Notes: generated by a model from the letters alone, not told the origin. Positions 17,776 to 26,400 are shown, counted from the first letter of the stretch. The stretch: DNA of 64,000 nucleotides from Bacteroidales bacterium CF (GCA_000473305.1 CP006772.1:1550001-1614000), one strand, 5' to 3'. Numbers and translations are program-made.

Positions 17776-19053
17776 TCAATAGTGCATCAGGTCCGATCCT
17801 ATATCTGTTCTGTAATATATACCTTCATAACTGACAGAAGAGACCTCTCTGTAAAGGATTTTTCTGCAACACTCAATATTATTATCCAAAGCTGTAATGG
17901 CCAGAACTCTTCCTCCGGCAGTCACAATTTGACCATCCAAAGATTTTGTCCCTGCATGGAAAAGATTGACCTCCTTCAATTCTTCCAGCCCTTTTATAAC
18001 GAATCCCTTTACATACTCTTCGGGATAACCTCCGGAAACAGTGACCAGAGTCATTGCTTGCCTGTCATCCTTAACTATAGTTTCGGCTCCGAGTTCTCCT
18101 CTTGCTGCAGCAATCAGATGAGCAAGCATATCGCTCTTAATTCTCGGCAGAACAGCCTCAGTCTCAGGATCCCCCATTCTCACATTGTACTCTATCACAT
18201 ACGGATCACCGCCACAGTTCATTAAACCTATAAAAATGAAACCGGTATATTTTATTCCGTCTCCCTTAAGTCCTTCAATAGTAGGTTTTATTATCCTCTC
18301 CTCTACCTTCTTCATAAATTTCTCATCAGCAAAAGGAACCGGACTCACAGCCCCCATTCCTCCTGTATTGAGACCGGTATCGCCATCTCCTATCCTTTTG
18401 TAATCCTTCGCTTCAGGTAAAATCAGGTAATCTTTTCCGTCCGTAAGAACAAATACAGAGAGCTCTATGCCGTGAAGGTACTCCTCAATCACCACCTTAT
18501 CACCTGCCGGTCCGAACTTTCCATCCAACATTGAATGCAACTCTCTGACGGCATCATCAATATTGTCAGGTATCACCACCCCTTTGCCGGCTGCAAGACC
18601 ATCAGCCTTAAGCACATAGGGTGCACGAAGCGTTTGAAGGAACTTTTCCGCCTCAGTAATCGATGATTTACTGAAACTTTTGTATGAAGCAGTTGGAATG
18701 GACCACCTTTCCATAAACTCTTTGGCGAACTCCTTGCTTCCCTCAAGCTGAGCACCTTGTCTGCCCGGACCAATAAAAAGGATATCCTTAAGCTGATCAT
18801 CAGATTTGAAAAAATCTCCAAGGCCATTAACAAGCGGTTCTTCCGGGCCAACTATCACCAATCCGATACCGTTTTCAATAACAGTTCGTTTTATTGCATT
18901 AAAATCCTTAATGTTTATATCCAGGTTCTTTGCAAGAGTTGCTGTACCGGGATTTCCGGGAGCACAGTACAGTGCTTCAAGCTTAGGGCTTTTATTTATA
19001 CTCCATGCAAAAGCTGATTCTCTCCCCCCCGATCCTATTATTAAAACTCTCAT
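17776..19053 (-). CDS. purD: phosphoribosylamine-glycine ligase (GAR synthetase)
   Basis: PurD is the second enzyme of purine synthesis, an ATP-grasp ligase joining phosphoribosylamine and glycine. It opens with RVLIIGSGGRESAFAW and shows ADGLAAGKGVVIP, VIEEYLHGIELSVF (ATP-grasp), GLNTGGMGAVSP and YNVRMGDPETEAVLPR. I start it at 19053 (MRVLIIGSGGRE), the family start. An in-frame ATG 81 bases upstream would add an unrelated tail and overlap the promoter element. With 425 residues it is normal length. It precedes the DUF6427-like gene. Confidence 0.95.
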   Translation of the reverse strand: MRVLIIGSGGRESAFAWSINKSPKLEALYCAPGNPGTATLAKNLDINIKDFNAIKRTVIENGIGLVIVGPEEPLVNGLGDFFKSDDQLKDILFIGPGRQGAQLEGSKEFAKEFMERWSIPTASYKSFSKSSITEAEKFLQTLRAPYVLKADGLAAGKGVVIPDNIDDAVRELHSMLDGKFGPAGDKVVIEEYLHGIELSVFVLTDGKDYLILPEAKDYKRIGDGDTGLNTGGMGAVSPVPFADEKFMKKVEERIIKPTIEGLKGDGIKYTGFIFIGLMNCGGDPYVIEYNVRMGDPETEAVLPRIKSDMLAHLIAAARGELGAETIVKDDRQAMTLVTVSGGYPEEYVKGFVIKGLEELKEVNLFHAGTKSLDGQIVTAGGRVLAITALDNNIECCRKILYREVSSVSYEGIYYRTDIGSDLMHY

Positions 19054-19086
19054 TACGGCTATTTTTAATTTTCTCTTTTGATGCGG

Positions 19087-19094
19087 CAAAAATA
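19087..19094 (-). promoter_or_regulatory. -7 promoter element for purD
   Basis: On minus this reads TATTTTTG, matching TAnnTTTG, 34 bases before the preferred purD ATG. Its position supports that start over the longer open frame. Confidence 0.5.
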
Positions 19095-19106
19095 ATAATA
19101 ATAAAT

Positions 19107-19114
19107 TAACTTTG
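19107..19114 (+). promoter_or_regulatory. -7 promoter element for the DUF4296 gene run
   Basis: TAACTTTG matches TAnnTTTG and lies 19 bases upstream of the DUF4296 ATG, divergent from the purD element. Confidence 0.5.
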
Positions 19115-19133
19115 TCGACTGAAAAATATAGCA

Positions 19134-19778
19134 ATGAGTCGTTTTTACCGTATACTTCCCATACTTCTCATAATTGCCGTTTCATGCAGCAGAAGGGATA
19201 TTATTCCAAGAAGTGAGCTTCCTCAGATACTGGCAGACATATATATGGCAGACAGATCTGTCATGAATGACCCGATGATGTTATCAAAAACTGACAGCCT
19301 GCTCATTTATGAGCCTGTCCTGAAAAAACACGGATATAGCACAAAGGATCTTATCAACACTTTCAACTATTACCTGCCTACTCCATTAAAGCTCAAGAGT
19401 TCATTCATGTCCGCCAGGACTATTCTTGAAAAAAGGCTTCAGGAGGTAAGGTTGGCTATTGCGGCATATCAGGGCAGCGACTCTACATTTGCCCCTATCC
19501 GCAAACTCATTAAAGATGCGGATTCTCTGAAATATATGGATTCCAGGGAGAGAGCCCTGAGGTGGATTTTTGCACCGGAGCTCTTTCCGAACAGGCGCAT
19601 ATACATACCTGATTCATTGACAACCAGATATGAACATCCAATGATGCTGATATGGTGGCAAAATAATTTTAAGAACGAAGGAAAAAAATTTTATCAGTAT
19701 GAGAAAAATCGCGGCGCAATATTTATTCCCGATAGACCGGAACCCAATCCGGAGAGGCTATCTCTGCCTGAACACTAA
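19134..19778 (+). CDS. DUF4296 lipoprotein
   Basis: This 214-residue lipoprotein has signal peptide ILPILLIIAVSCS with the lipobox cysteine at residue 18. The DUF4296 domain covers roughly residues 25-110, seen in LPQILADIYMADR and KKHGYSTKDLINTFNYYL. DUF4296 is a Bacteroidota-specific helical domain of unknown function. The C-terminal half is less conserved. Its last 80 bases overlap the start of the amidohydrolase gene in another frame. It leads a plus-strand run with intergenic gaps of 3-13 bases. Confidence 0.85.
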   Translation: MSRFYRILPILLIIAVSCSRRDIIPRSELPQILADIYMADRSVMNDPMMLSKTDSLLIYEPVLKKHGYSTKDLINTFNYYLPTPLKLKSSFMSARTILEKRLQEVRLAIAAYQGSDSTFAPIRKLIKDADSLKYMDSRERALRWIFAPELFPNRRIYIPDSLTTRYEHPMMLIWWQNNFKNEGKKFYQYEKNRGAIFIPDRPEPNPERLSLPEH

Positions 19779-20901
19779 TGGTGAGATTCTGGAGATCGGG
19801 CAGCTGAAAGATGGAGAAGAGAGTGAGAGTACCGAATTTTATAATGGAATTATTTGCCCCGGTTTTGTAAATTCACACTGTCATATAGAACTTTCTCACC
19901 TAAAAGGTGCGTTTGCTGAAGATACCGGCATGGCCGGCTTCATCCGTCAGATAAATGCTCTCAGGGAGAGTGTGGGGGCTTCTGAGCGTATAAGTGCACT
20001 GGAAAGGGAGATGGATCAGTTGTACGAGAGCGGCGTATCCGCGATGGCAGATATCAGCAACTGTGATGAGAGCTTTAATAAGAAATCAAAATCTCCGATG
20101 TACACCCGCACATTTCTGGAAGTCTTCGGTTCGGAGCCAAAGGATTGCGAAAGCGTGATGCAGGGTGTAGGTAAATTACATCAGACAGCCAGATCATACG
20201 GTATAGACGCCGCGCCAACACCTCACTCCTGCTATACAATGAGCCCGGCTTTGAATAAGGCATCAAGCATTGAGGCTCTGAAGGAGGGATACCTCTCCTA
20301 TCACAATCAGGAGAGCTGGGAAGAGGAGGAACTTATAAAAACAGGAACCGGCCCTCTTGCTGATGACTATAAGGGAAGAGGATTGAGCACACCTCCTGTA
20401 ACAGGCAAAAGCGCCCTCACATATTTCATGGACAATATCTCAGAGATATGGAAGTCTGACACGAACAAAATCAAGGAGCACATTCTTCTTGTACACAATA
20501 CTGCAACAAATGAAGAGAGCATCGACTACGCAATGGCGATAGCCGAAAACCTTTACTGGGCAATCTGTCCGCTATCCAATATGTTTATTCACAGATCCCT
20601 GCCTCCGCTGGAGCTTATGAGACGCAAAGGGTGCACAATCACGCTGGGTACAGACAGTCTCTCAAGCAACAAAGTTCTTTCGATTGTAGAGGAGATTAAA
20701 TTGTTGCACGGCTATTTCCCCGCAATCCCTCTGAATGAGATACTTCAATGGGCTACTTTAAACGGAGCTAAATTTCTTGGAAAAGACAACAATCTTGGCA
20801 CTTTATCTGTTGGTAAAAAGCCGGGCGTTGTCCTGATAGAGGGTATTGACTGGGAAACGATGCAACTTAATAATAACAGCCGTTCAAGAAGGCTGGTTTA
20901 A
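19699..20901 (+). CDS. amidohydrolase, possible aminodeoxyfutalosine deaminase
   Basis: The 400-residue metal-dependent hydrolase has the amidohydrolase signature: HCHIELSH (metal ligands) after GFVNSH, PTPHSCYT, the HNQES pair, and the metal aspartate in LGTDSLSSN. It belongs with the cytosine deaminase/chlorohydrolase group. The start MRKIAAQYLFPIDRNPI resembles family N-termini, so the 80-base overlap with the DUF4296 gene appears real. mqnE lies at the far end of this window, so futalosine-route menaquinone synthesis is likely and this could supply the 6-aminodeoxyfutalosine deaminase. Guanine-like or other deamination cannot be ruled out. Confidence 0.8.
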   Translation: MRKIAAQYLFPIDRNPIRRGYLCLNTNGEILEIGQLKDGEESESTEFYNGIICPGFVNSHCHIELSHLKGAFAEDTGMAGFIRQINALRESVGASERISALEREMDQLYESGVSAMADISNCDESFNKKSKSPMYTRTFLEVFGSEPKDCESVMQGVGKLHQTARSYGIDAAPTPHSCYTMSPALNKASSIEALKEGYLSYHNQESWEEEELIKTGTGPLADDYKGRGLSTPPVTGKSALTYFMDNISEIWKSDTNKIKEHILLVHNTATNEESIDYAMAIAENLYWAICPLSNMFIHRSLPPLELMRRKGCTITLGTDSLSSNKVLSIVEEIKLLHGYFPAIPLNEILQWATLNGAKFLGKDNNLGTLSVGKKPGVVLIEGIDWETMQLNNNSRSRRLV

Positions 20902-20913
20902 AATTCAGCAGCT

Positions 20914-21690
20914 ATGTCTACTATATTGTTCAATGAGATAATTTTCGGACCTATAAAGAGCCGCCGGCTTGGAACCTCACTCGGAGTCAACCTCCTTCCA
21001 AGAAACGGAAAGTGGTGCAACTTTGATTGCCTCTATTGCGAATGCGGATTTAACAAAGACGGAAAGGATGACAGAAAATTACCAAAGAGGGAGGATGTCA
21101 GCACAAGTCTGGAGAGAGTTCTTGCACACTATTCAGCATCAGGAGAGAAGATAGACACAATAACATTTTCCGGAAACGGGGAGCCCACAATGCATCCCGA
21201 TTTTGCTGAAATTATTGAGGATACTTTGAACCTTAGAAACAGATATGTTCCGGATGCAAAAGTATCTGTGTTGTCCAATGGCAGCGGCATTTCAAAAAAA
21301 GAGACCTCAGAGGCCCTTATGAAGGTAGATAATGCAATTCTGAAGGTGGACTCTGCCTTTGACAGAACGACTATTCTGATCAACCGTCCCGCGTATGCAT
21401 ACTCTATCAGAAAGTTGAAGAGAGAGCTCGAGCCGCTCAAAGGACGTTTTGTACTTCAGACAATGTTTCTTAGGGGCGAGTTCGAAGGTGAGGTTATAGA
21501 CAATACAACTCCGGAAGAGATTGCTGCATGGCAGGCTCTCGCCGCAGAGCTTGACCCCAGAGAGATAATGATATACACAATAGACAGGGAGACACCTGCA
21601 AAGAATCTCAGCAAAGTAACTATTCAGGAGATGGAGCAAATTGCAGCACCATTAAGGGAGAGAGGTTATTTGGTAAAAATAAGCGGATAA
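20914..21690 (+). CDS. radical SAM protein, COG0731-like
   Basis: The 258-residue protein has the radical SAM cluster motif CNFDCLYC (Cys35, Cys39, Cys42) preceded by FGPIKSRRLGTSLGVNLLP, a signature of the COG0731 group related to wyosine-type enzymes. GNGEPTMHP is the GGE-like SAM-binding motif. The substrate is unknown. Members are widespread in Bacteroidota as stand-alone proteins. It starts 12 bases after the amidohydrolase stop and 3 bases before dtd. Confidence 0.88.
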   Translation: MSTILFNEIIFGPIKSRRLGTSLGVNLLPRNGKWCNFDCLYCECGFNKDGKDDRKLPKREDVSTSLERVLAHYSASGEKIDTITFSGNGEPTMHPDFAEIIEDTLNLRNRYVPDAKVSVLSNGSGISKKETSEALMKVDNAILKVDSAFDRTTILINRPAYAYSIRKLKRELEPLKGRFVLQTMFLRGEFEGEVIDNTTPEEIAAWQALAAELDPREIMIYTIDRETPAKNLSKVTIQEMEQIAAPLRERGYLVKISG

Positions 21691-21693
21691 GAT

Positions 21694-22143
21694 ATGAGGC
21701 TGGTTGTTCAGAGAGTAATCGAAGCGTCTGTTACGGTTGATGGATCCTATACAGGAAAGATTGGCGGAGGCCTCATGATTTTGGTCGGTTTTGAGGATGA
21801 GGATGGCGAGGGTGATATAGCTTATGCTGTAAAGAAGGTTGTAAATCTCCGCATATTTGATGATGCCGGCGGGGTTATGAATCTTTCTGTCAAAGATATC
21901 GAGGGATCGATTCTTGTTGTAAGCCAGTTCACACTATACGCACAGACCCGAAAAGGAAACAGACCATCTTATATAAAAGCGGCAAGACCCGAAAAGGCCA
22001 TACCTCTTTATGAAAGATTTATAACAGAACTTGAGGCTTCTCTCGGGAAAAAGATAGAAACAGGAATTTTCGGAGCTGAGATGAAGGTTTCTCTCATTAA
22101 CGACGGACCTGTTACTATTTGGATAGATACAAAAGTTGATTAA
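21694..22143 (+). CDS. dtd: D-aminoacyl-tRNA deacylase
   Basis: Dtd hydrolyses D-aminoacyl-tRNA and glycyl-tRNA-Ala, protecting translation fidelity. The 149-residue length is standard, with SQFTLYA (nucleophile-region motif) and DGPVTIWID (the Gly-Pro chiral selector motif) intact. It sits between the radical SAM gene and deoC, an arrangement common in Bacteroidales. Confidence 0.96.
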   Translation: MRLVVQRVIEASVTVDGSYTGKIGGGLMILVGFEDEDGEGDIAYAVKKVVNLRIFDDAGGVMNLSVKDIEGSILVVSQFTLYAQTRKGNRPSYIKAARPEKAIPLYERFITELEASLGKKIETGIFGAEMKVSLINDGPVTIWIDTKVD

Positions 22144-22155
22144 AATAATAGAATC

Positions 22156-22989
22156 ATGAAAAACATTGAGAATGAAATATCAAGAATTAAGGCGGGCATT
22201 GTTGGCAGAGGCGGGATGCAGGAGATTTACAGGAGATGCTTCAGTTTAATTGATCTTACGACACTGAATTCAACAGATACTCCCTCCAAAGTAGCCGGTA
22301 TGATTGAAAAAGTAAACGGATTCAAGGATATCTACCCTACATACCCATCTGTTGCAGCAGTTTGCGTATATCCTAACTTTGCAGAACAAGTAAGATCTCA
22401 GCTTAAGGTTGATAGCGTAAAGATTGCTGTTGTTGCAGGGGTATTCCCCTCTTCACAAAGCTTCCCTGAGATAAAAATCGCTGAATGCAGGATGGCGGTT
22501 GAGAAAGGGGCTGATGAGGTAGATATAGTACTCGCATTGAGCAAGTTCCTCGACAATGACAAGAGAGGAACATTCGAAGAGATCAAGAGTATAAAGGAGG
22601 CTATAGGAGAAAAGCATCTGAAAGTAATCCTGGAGACAGGAGCTTTGAAGGAACCTGGTCTGATAGCAGAGGCATCCTCGCTGGCAATTGGTGCCGGAGC
22701 AGATTTTATCAAGACTTCGACAGGAAAGATGGAACCGGCTGCCACCCCCGAGGCGGCATATATAATGTGCAGCAAGATTAGGGAGCACTTCGAAAAAACA
22801 GGCAAACGCATAGGATTCAAGCCGGCAGGAGGAATATCAACCCCCGGTGAGGCTGTTCTATACTATGCAATTGTAGAGGATGTACTTGGCAAGGATTGGC
22901 TCAATCCACAACTTTTCAGAATAGGTGCAAGTCGTTTGGCAAATAACTTGCTTACAGAAATTGAAGGGAAGACTATTAATTACTTTTAA
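22156..22989 (+). CDS. deoC: deoxyribose-phosphate aldolase
   Basis: DeoC cleaves 2-deoxyribose-5-phosphate to acetaldehyde and glyceraldehyde-3-phosphate in nucleoside salvage. The motif VAAVCVYPNF and the Schiff-base region GADFIKTSTGK are present, along with VIPE-type residues in VILETGAL. At 277 residues it is normal. A short gap of 12 bases follows dtd, and the small secreted-protein gene starts 12 bases later. Confidence 0.95.
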   Translation: MKNIENEISRIKAGIVGRGGMQEIYRRCFSLIDLTTLNSTDTPSKVAGMIEKVNGFKDIYPTYPSVAAVCVYPNFAEQVRSQLKVDSVKIAVVAGVFPSSQSFPEIKIAECRMAVEKGADEVDIVLALSKFLDNDKRGTFEEIKSIKEAIGEKHLKVILETGALKEPGLIAEASSLAIGAGADFIKTSTGKMEPAATPEAAYIMCSKIREHFEKTGKRIGFKPAGGISTPGEAVLYYAIVEDVLGKDWLNPQLFRIGASRLANNLLTEIEGKTINYF

Positions 22990-23001
22990 AACCAAAGAAA
23001 T

Positions 23002-23463
23002 ATGAAAAAAGCTATAATTATAATTTCCGCACTCCTGATTACTCTGAGTGCCAAAGGTCAGGATTATGAAAGGGCAGTCGGTGCACGTCTCGGAACAAGC
23101 ATTGGTGCATCTTACAAACAATTCGTTACGGCAGGTTCTGCATTTGAAGTTGTAACCTCTCTGGATCTAATAGGTAAAAACGACCGCAAATTAACTCTCT
23201 CGGCATACGGGGAGTATCACTATAACCTGGGAGTGGACGGACTCTCTCTTTTCGGCGGTCCAGGCGTGTCATATGGTCTTTATGTTGCAGGCGATTATAG
23301 AGACGGAGCTGTTTTTTCAATCGACCTGATCAGCGGTGTTGAATACAAACTTCCTGATTACCCTTTTATATTATCCTTTGATTGGAACCCGCAATTGCAA
23401 ATGGTGACAAACGCAGGTATCAAGCCTGCAAACTTCGGCTTAAGTTTCAGATATACATTTTAG
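23002..23463 (+). CDS. small secreted beta-barrel-like protein
   Basis: This 153-residue protein has a signal peptide (KKAIIIISALLITLSAKGQ) and alternating glycine/aromatic strands, ending in the aromatic SFRYTF typical of outer-membrane beta-barrels. I do not recognise a family. It is probably an eight-strand outer-membrane protein. It sits in the plus-strand run between deoC and the M20 peptidase. Confidence 0.68.
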   Translation: MKKAIIIISALLITLSAKGQDYERAVGARLGTSIGASYKQFVTAGSAFEVVTSLDLIGKNDRKLTLSAYGEYHYNLGVDGLSLFGGPGVSYGLYVAGDYRDGAVFSIDLISGVEYKLPDYPFILSFDWNPQLQMVTNAGIKPANFGLSFRYTF

Positions 23464-23475
23464 CATTAAACTATC

Positions 23476-24828
23476 ATGAAAAATTACATTAAGGAAAATA
23501 GTGATCGCTTTCTCTCAGAATTATTTGAACTGCTGAGAATCCCATCAGTCAGCTCTATGGCTGATCACAAAGGTGATATGCAAAAAGCTGCAGATAAGTA
23601 TGTTCAACTTCTTTTAGAGGCCGGAGCAGATCGGGCTTCCGTATACAAGACAAAAGGGCACCCTGTGGTCTTCGGAGAAAAGATTCTGGACAAGTCTCTT
23701 CCAACAATTTTAGTTTATGCCCACTATGACGTACAACCGGCTGATCCTATCGAGAAATGGACAACTCCCCCTTTCGAGCCTCAAATAAGGGATGGGGCGA
23801 TATATGCCCGTGGTGCAAATGACGACAAGGGTCAGGGGTTCATGCATGTCAAGGCTCTTGAATACCTTATAAAGACCAATCAGCTTAAATGTAATGTAAA
23901 ATTTATCATTGACGGAGAGGAGGAGATTGGTTCCCCGAGCCTTGCTGAATGGGCTGCCGGCAACAAAGAGCTGCTCTCTTGCGATGATATTTTGGTCTCC
24001 GATACAACAATGATTGATGAGAAGATTCCTTCATTAAATGTTGGTATGAGAGGACTTACCTATATGGAGGTAGAGGTAACAGGACCAAATAAGGATCTCC
24101 ATTCCGGCCATTACGGAGGTGCAATCCTCAATCCTATCAACACATTGTGTAGTATGATAGATAAGCTTATTGACAAAGACGGAAGAATTAGCATTGAAGG
24201 CTTTTATGATGACGTTGTTGAGCTTTCAGAACAAGAGCGTAAAATGTTGGGAATGGCTCCGTTTGATATCGAGGAGTACAAGAAGTTTCTGGACATAGAT
24301 GAAGTCAGCGGTGAGGCCGGATACACTACAATGGAAAGAACAGGAATAAGACCATGTCTCGATGTAAACGGCATCTGGGGCGGGTATACCGGTGAGGGTG
24401 CAAAGACTGTCATTCCTTCAAAGGCTTATGCAAAGATCTCTATGAGACTCGTTCCTAACCAGGACAATAAAAAGATTGCCGGACTATTCCAGTCACACTT
24501 CATGAAACTAGCACCTAAGGGTGTTAAGGTTAAGGTTACATCTCATCATGGCGGACAAGGTTTCCTCTGCCCTATCTCTTCTAAAGTATACAAATCTGCA
24601 TCGCGGGCCATAACAGAAGTATATGGCATTGAGCCTGTTCCGAACAGAGGTGGAGGAAGCATTCCTGTACTGGCAGATTTACAGCAGATTCTGGAAGCCA
24701 ACCCGCTTCTGATGGGTTTTGGACTTGAAAGAGATGTCATTCACTCACCAAATGAAAGCTATCTCTTGAGTCAGTTCTATAAAGGAATTGAGTCAATTGC
24801 TCTTTTTTACAAATATTATACAGAATAA
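23476..24828 (+). CDS. M20-family dipeptidase/peptidase
   Basis: The 450-residue metallopeptidase has the M20 metal motifs VYAHYDVQP and RGANDDKGQ, then the catalytic DGEEEIGSPS (Glu) and HSGHYGG, with RGGGSIPV and a final HSPNE. This matches the CNDP-like dipeptidase group that cuts dipeptides or deacetylates small molecules, probably in the cytoplasm since no signal peptide is seen. It ends the plus-strand run. A hairpin terminator follows in the gap to the ProC-like gene. Confidence 0.93.
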   Translation: MKNYIKENSDRFLSELFELLRIPSVSSMADHKGDMQKAADKYVQLLLEAGADRASVYKTKGHPVVFGEKILDKSLPTILVYAHYDVQPADPIEKWTTPPFEPQIRDGAIYARGANDDKGQGFMHVKALEYLIKTNQLKCNVKFIIDGEEEIGSPSLAEWAAGNKELLSCDDILVSDTTMIDEKIPSLNVGMRGLTYMEVEVTGPNKDLHSGHYGGAILNPINTLCSMIDKLIDKDGRISIEGFYDDVVELSEQERKMLGMAPFDIEEYKKFLDIDEVSGEAGYTTMERTGIRPCLDVNGIWGGYTGEGAKTVIPSKAYAKISMRLVPNQDNKKIAGLFQSHFMKLAPKGVKVKVTSHHGGQGFLCPISSKVYKSASRAITEVYGIEPVPNRGGGSIPVLADLQQILEANPLLMGFGLERDVIHSPNESYLLSQFYKGIESIALFYKYYTE

Positions 24829-24854
24829 TTTGTAAGCAGATTTAATATATTTTA

Positions 24855-24862
24855 TATATTTG
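24855..24862 (+). promoter_or_regulatory. -7 promoter element upstream of the ProC-like gene
   Basis: TATATTTG matches TAnnTTTG, with a TTG 22 bases upstream at 24830-24832. It is 71 bases before the ProC-like ATG, with a hairpin between them. Confidence 0.45.
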
Positions 24863-24876
24863 CAATGTTTTATTAA

Positions 24877-24915
24877 TCGTATGCCTCTGATTCATGGAGG
24901 CATACGACTTTTTAT
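24877..24915 (+). terminator. intrinsic terminator between M20 peptidase and ProC-like gene
   Basis: TCGTATGCCTC (24877-24887) and GAGGCATACGA (24897-24907) form a perfect 11-bp stem with a 9-base loop, followed by CTTTTTAT. It ends M20 transcription, but it also lies inside the leader from the promoter element at 24855. Confidence 0.82.
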
Positions 24916-24933
24916 ATCACATTACAAATAGTT

Positions 24934-25767
24934 ATGAAAATAGGTATCATCGGTTTTGGCAGCATGGGCAGTATGCTGATGCACAAGTTTTTAGAAGCAG
25001 GCACTCTATTACAGGAAGATCTTTTTATTTCAAATCGCTCAAAGGAGAGGTTGTCCGAGATACCCGAAAGATACCCCAAGGTCAATGTAATGAAGAATAA
25101 TGAAGAGGTTATAAAGTCTTCTGATATAGTATTCTTCTGTGTGAAACCGACGGACATGAAGGAGGTTGCCGAAGCTACTGCCGGCTTTTTCAAAGAGGGA
25201 CAACATATCTGTGCTGTCAATGCCTGTATAAGATTTAATCAGTTAAATACAATCTTCCCAAATGCATCATGTTCCATTGTCATCCCCAGTGTTACCGGAG
25301 AAGTGGATAAATCAGTAACCCTGGCAACATTTAATCAATTTGTTCCGGAACGCGAGATAACCTTGATAAAAAAGCTTATGGGAACATTCAGCTCTGTTGT
25401 AATTATTCCGGAAAACGAGTTGGGTATATGTACGGATCTGACAAGCTGCATGCCCGGATTTATAGCCTCAATATTCAGCATTATTGTTGAGGAGGCATTG
25501 TCTCGCTCAACTTTAAGCAAAGAGGATATTCACAATATGATAATCACAACTATTCTCGGCACCTCCAAACTTTGTGTCGACCAGAAGATGCCTTTTGACA
25601 AAATTGTAGAGAGGGTTGCCACTAAAGGTGGAATTACTGAAGAGGGGACAAAAGTTATAGAGTCTGCTTTTCCCGAGACTGTAAGAACTCTTTTCCAACG
25701 CACCAAAGAGAGACGGGAGAGTACTATACTTAACTGGCCGGGACATTTTAATAAAAAAAATGAATAA
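24934..25767 (+). CDS. pyrroline-5-carboxylate reductase-like (ComER-type) protein
   Basis: The protein has an NAD(P)-binding Rossmann start (KIGIIGFGSMGSMLM) and the CVKP motif at the end of the domain, as in ProC, which makes proline. The 277 residues are normal length. Later motifs depart from ProC: IPSVTGEVDKSVT replaces the MPNTP region and LTSCMPGFIA replaces the usual LTGSGPAYV. TILGTSKL and TKGGITEEG remain recognisable. It may act on a related substrate or in another role (as ComER does), so proline synthesis should not be assumed. A hairpin lies in its upstream leader. Confidence 0.8.
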   Translation: MKIGIIGFGSMGSMLMHKFLEAGTLLQEDLFISNRSKERLSEIPERYPKVNVMKNNEEVIKSSDIVFFCVKPTDMKEVAEATAGFFKEGQHICAVNACIRFNQLNTIFPNASCSIVIPSVTGEVDKSVTLATFNQFVPEREITLIKKLMGTFSSVVIIPENELGICTDLTSCMPGFIASIFSIIVEEALSRSTLSKEDIHNMIITTILGTSKLCVDQKMPFDKIVERVATKGGITEEGTKVIESAFPETVRTLFQRTKERRESTILNWPGHFNKKNE

Positions 25768-25784
25768 TGTCTGTAGAGATGATA

Positions 25785-25792
25785 TAACTTTG
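25785..25792 (+). promoter_or_regulatory. -7 promoter element for the small secreted gene
   Basis: TAACTTTG matches TAnnTTTG, 30 bases before the ATG at 25823. Confidence 0.4.
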
Positions 25793-25822
25793 CCGATCGA
25801 AAATTAAAATAAATCAATCACC

Positions 25823-26323
25823 ATGAAACAATTATTTATTACCCTGTTATTGGTCATTATTGCTATACCTGCAACATCACAGATATGCAAGAGAGGATTA
25901 TCCGCAAATAAAGATGTTGTCACACTGACAATAGACAGGAACACTACTTCTGCAAGCTTTGAAAAATATCAGAAGGAGCTTAAGAGGTTTAACATAGAGA
26001 TAACATTAATTGAACCTCAGTTTACAAGCGAGGGCAGACTTACATCCGGGACCCTCTATGTTGACTGTAAAGATGGGTTCACCGGTTCTTTGCCGGGAAC
26101 TTTCCAGTCATCAAAGGATTTTATAGGCTTTTACAGAATATATACAAAAGGAGCTAAGTACTCTTTCGGAATGGTTAAACCATGCCCTCCTGAAAAACCC
26201 TCTTCAGCATCCATAATGAAAAAGGTTGAAAAGATGCTTGAACCTGTAGTTGGCGGTGGAACACCTATTATAGAAAAAAATGATGTGAATAAAGACACAA
26301 CCGTAACTGCCGGAACAAAATAG
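25823..26323 (+). CDS. hypothetical secreted protein
   Basis: The 166-residue product has a signal peptide (LFITLLLVIIAIPATSQ) and no motif I recognise. A segment with ISVDCKDGFTGSL-like character near residues 80-95 and the charged C-terminus suggest a small soluble periplasmic protein. It has its own candidate promoter and no operon partner that informs function. Confidence 0.7.
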   Translation: MKQLFITLLLVIIAIPATSQICKRGLSANKDVVTLTIDRNTTSASFEKYQKELKRFNIEITLIEPQFTSEGRLTSGTLYVDCKDGFTGSLPGTFQSSKDFIGFYRIYTKGAKYSFGMVKPCPPEKPSSASIMKKVEKMLEPVVGGGTPIIEKNDVNKDTTVTAGTK

Positions 26324-26362
26324 GCAGTTGGGTCGCGATAAGTGATAGATTGTCACAATATA

Positions 26363-26393
26363 TTGATAATATAGCAATATTTTAGTATATTTG
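26363..26393 (+). promoter_or_regulatory. promoter for the membrane protein at 26401
   Basis: TTG (26363-26365) and TATATTTG (26386-26393) are 20 bases apart, close to consensus. The ATG is only 8 bases after the last base, so the transcript would have essentially no leader. Confidence 0.6.
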
Positions 26394-26400
26394 ACATATT

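Noticed and set aside
24881-24931. 16-codon leader peptide MPLIHGGIRLF... before the ProC-like gene
   Set aside because: Only one proline codon, no clear ribosome site, and it is created by the hairpin sequence itself, so attenuation by a leader peptide is not supported.
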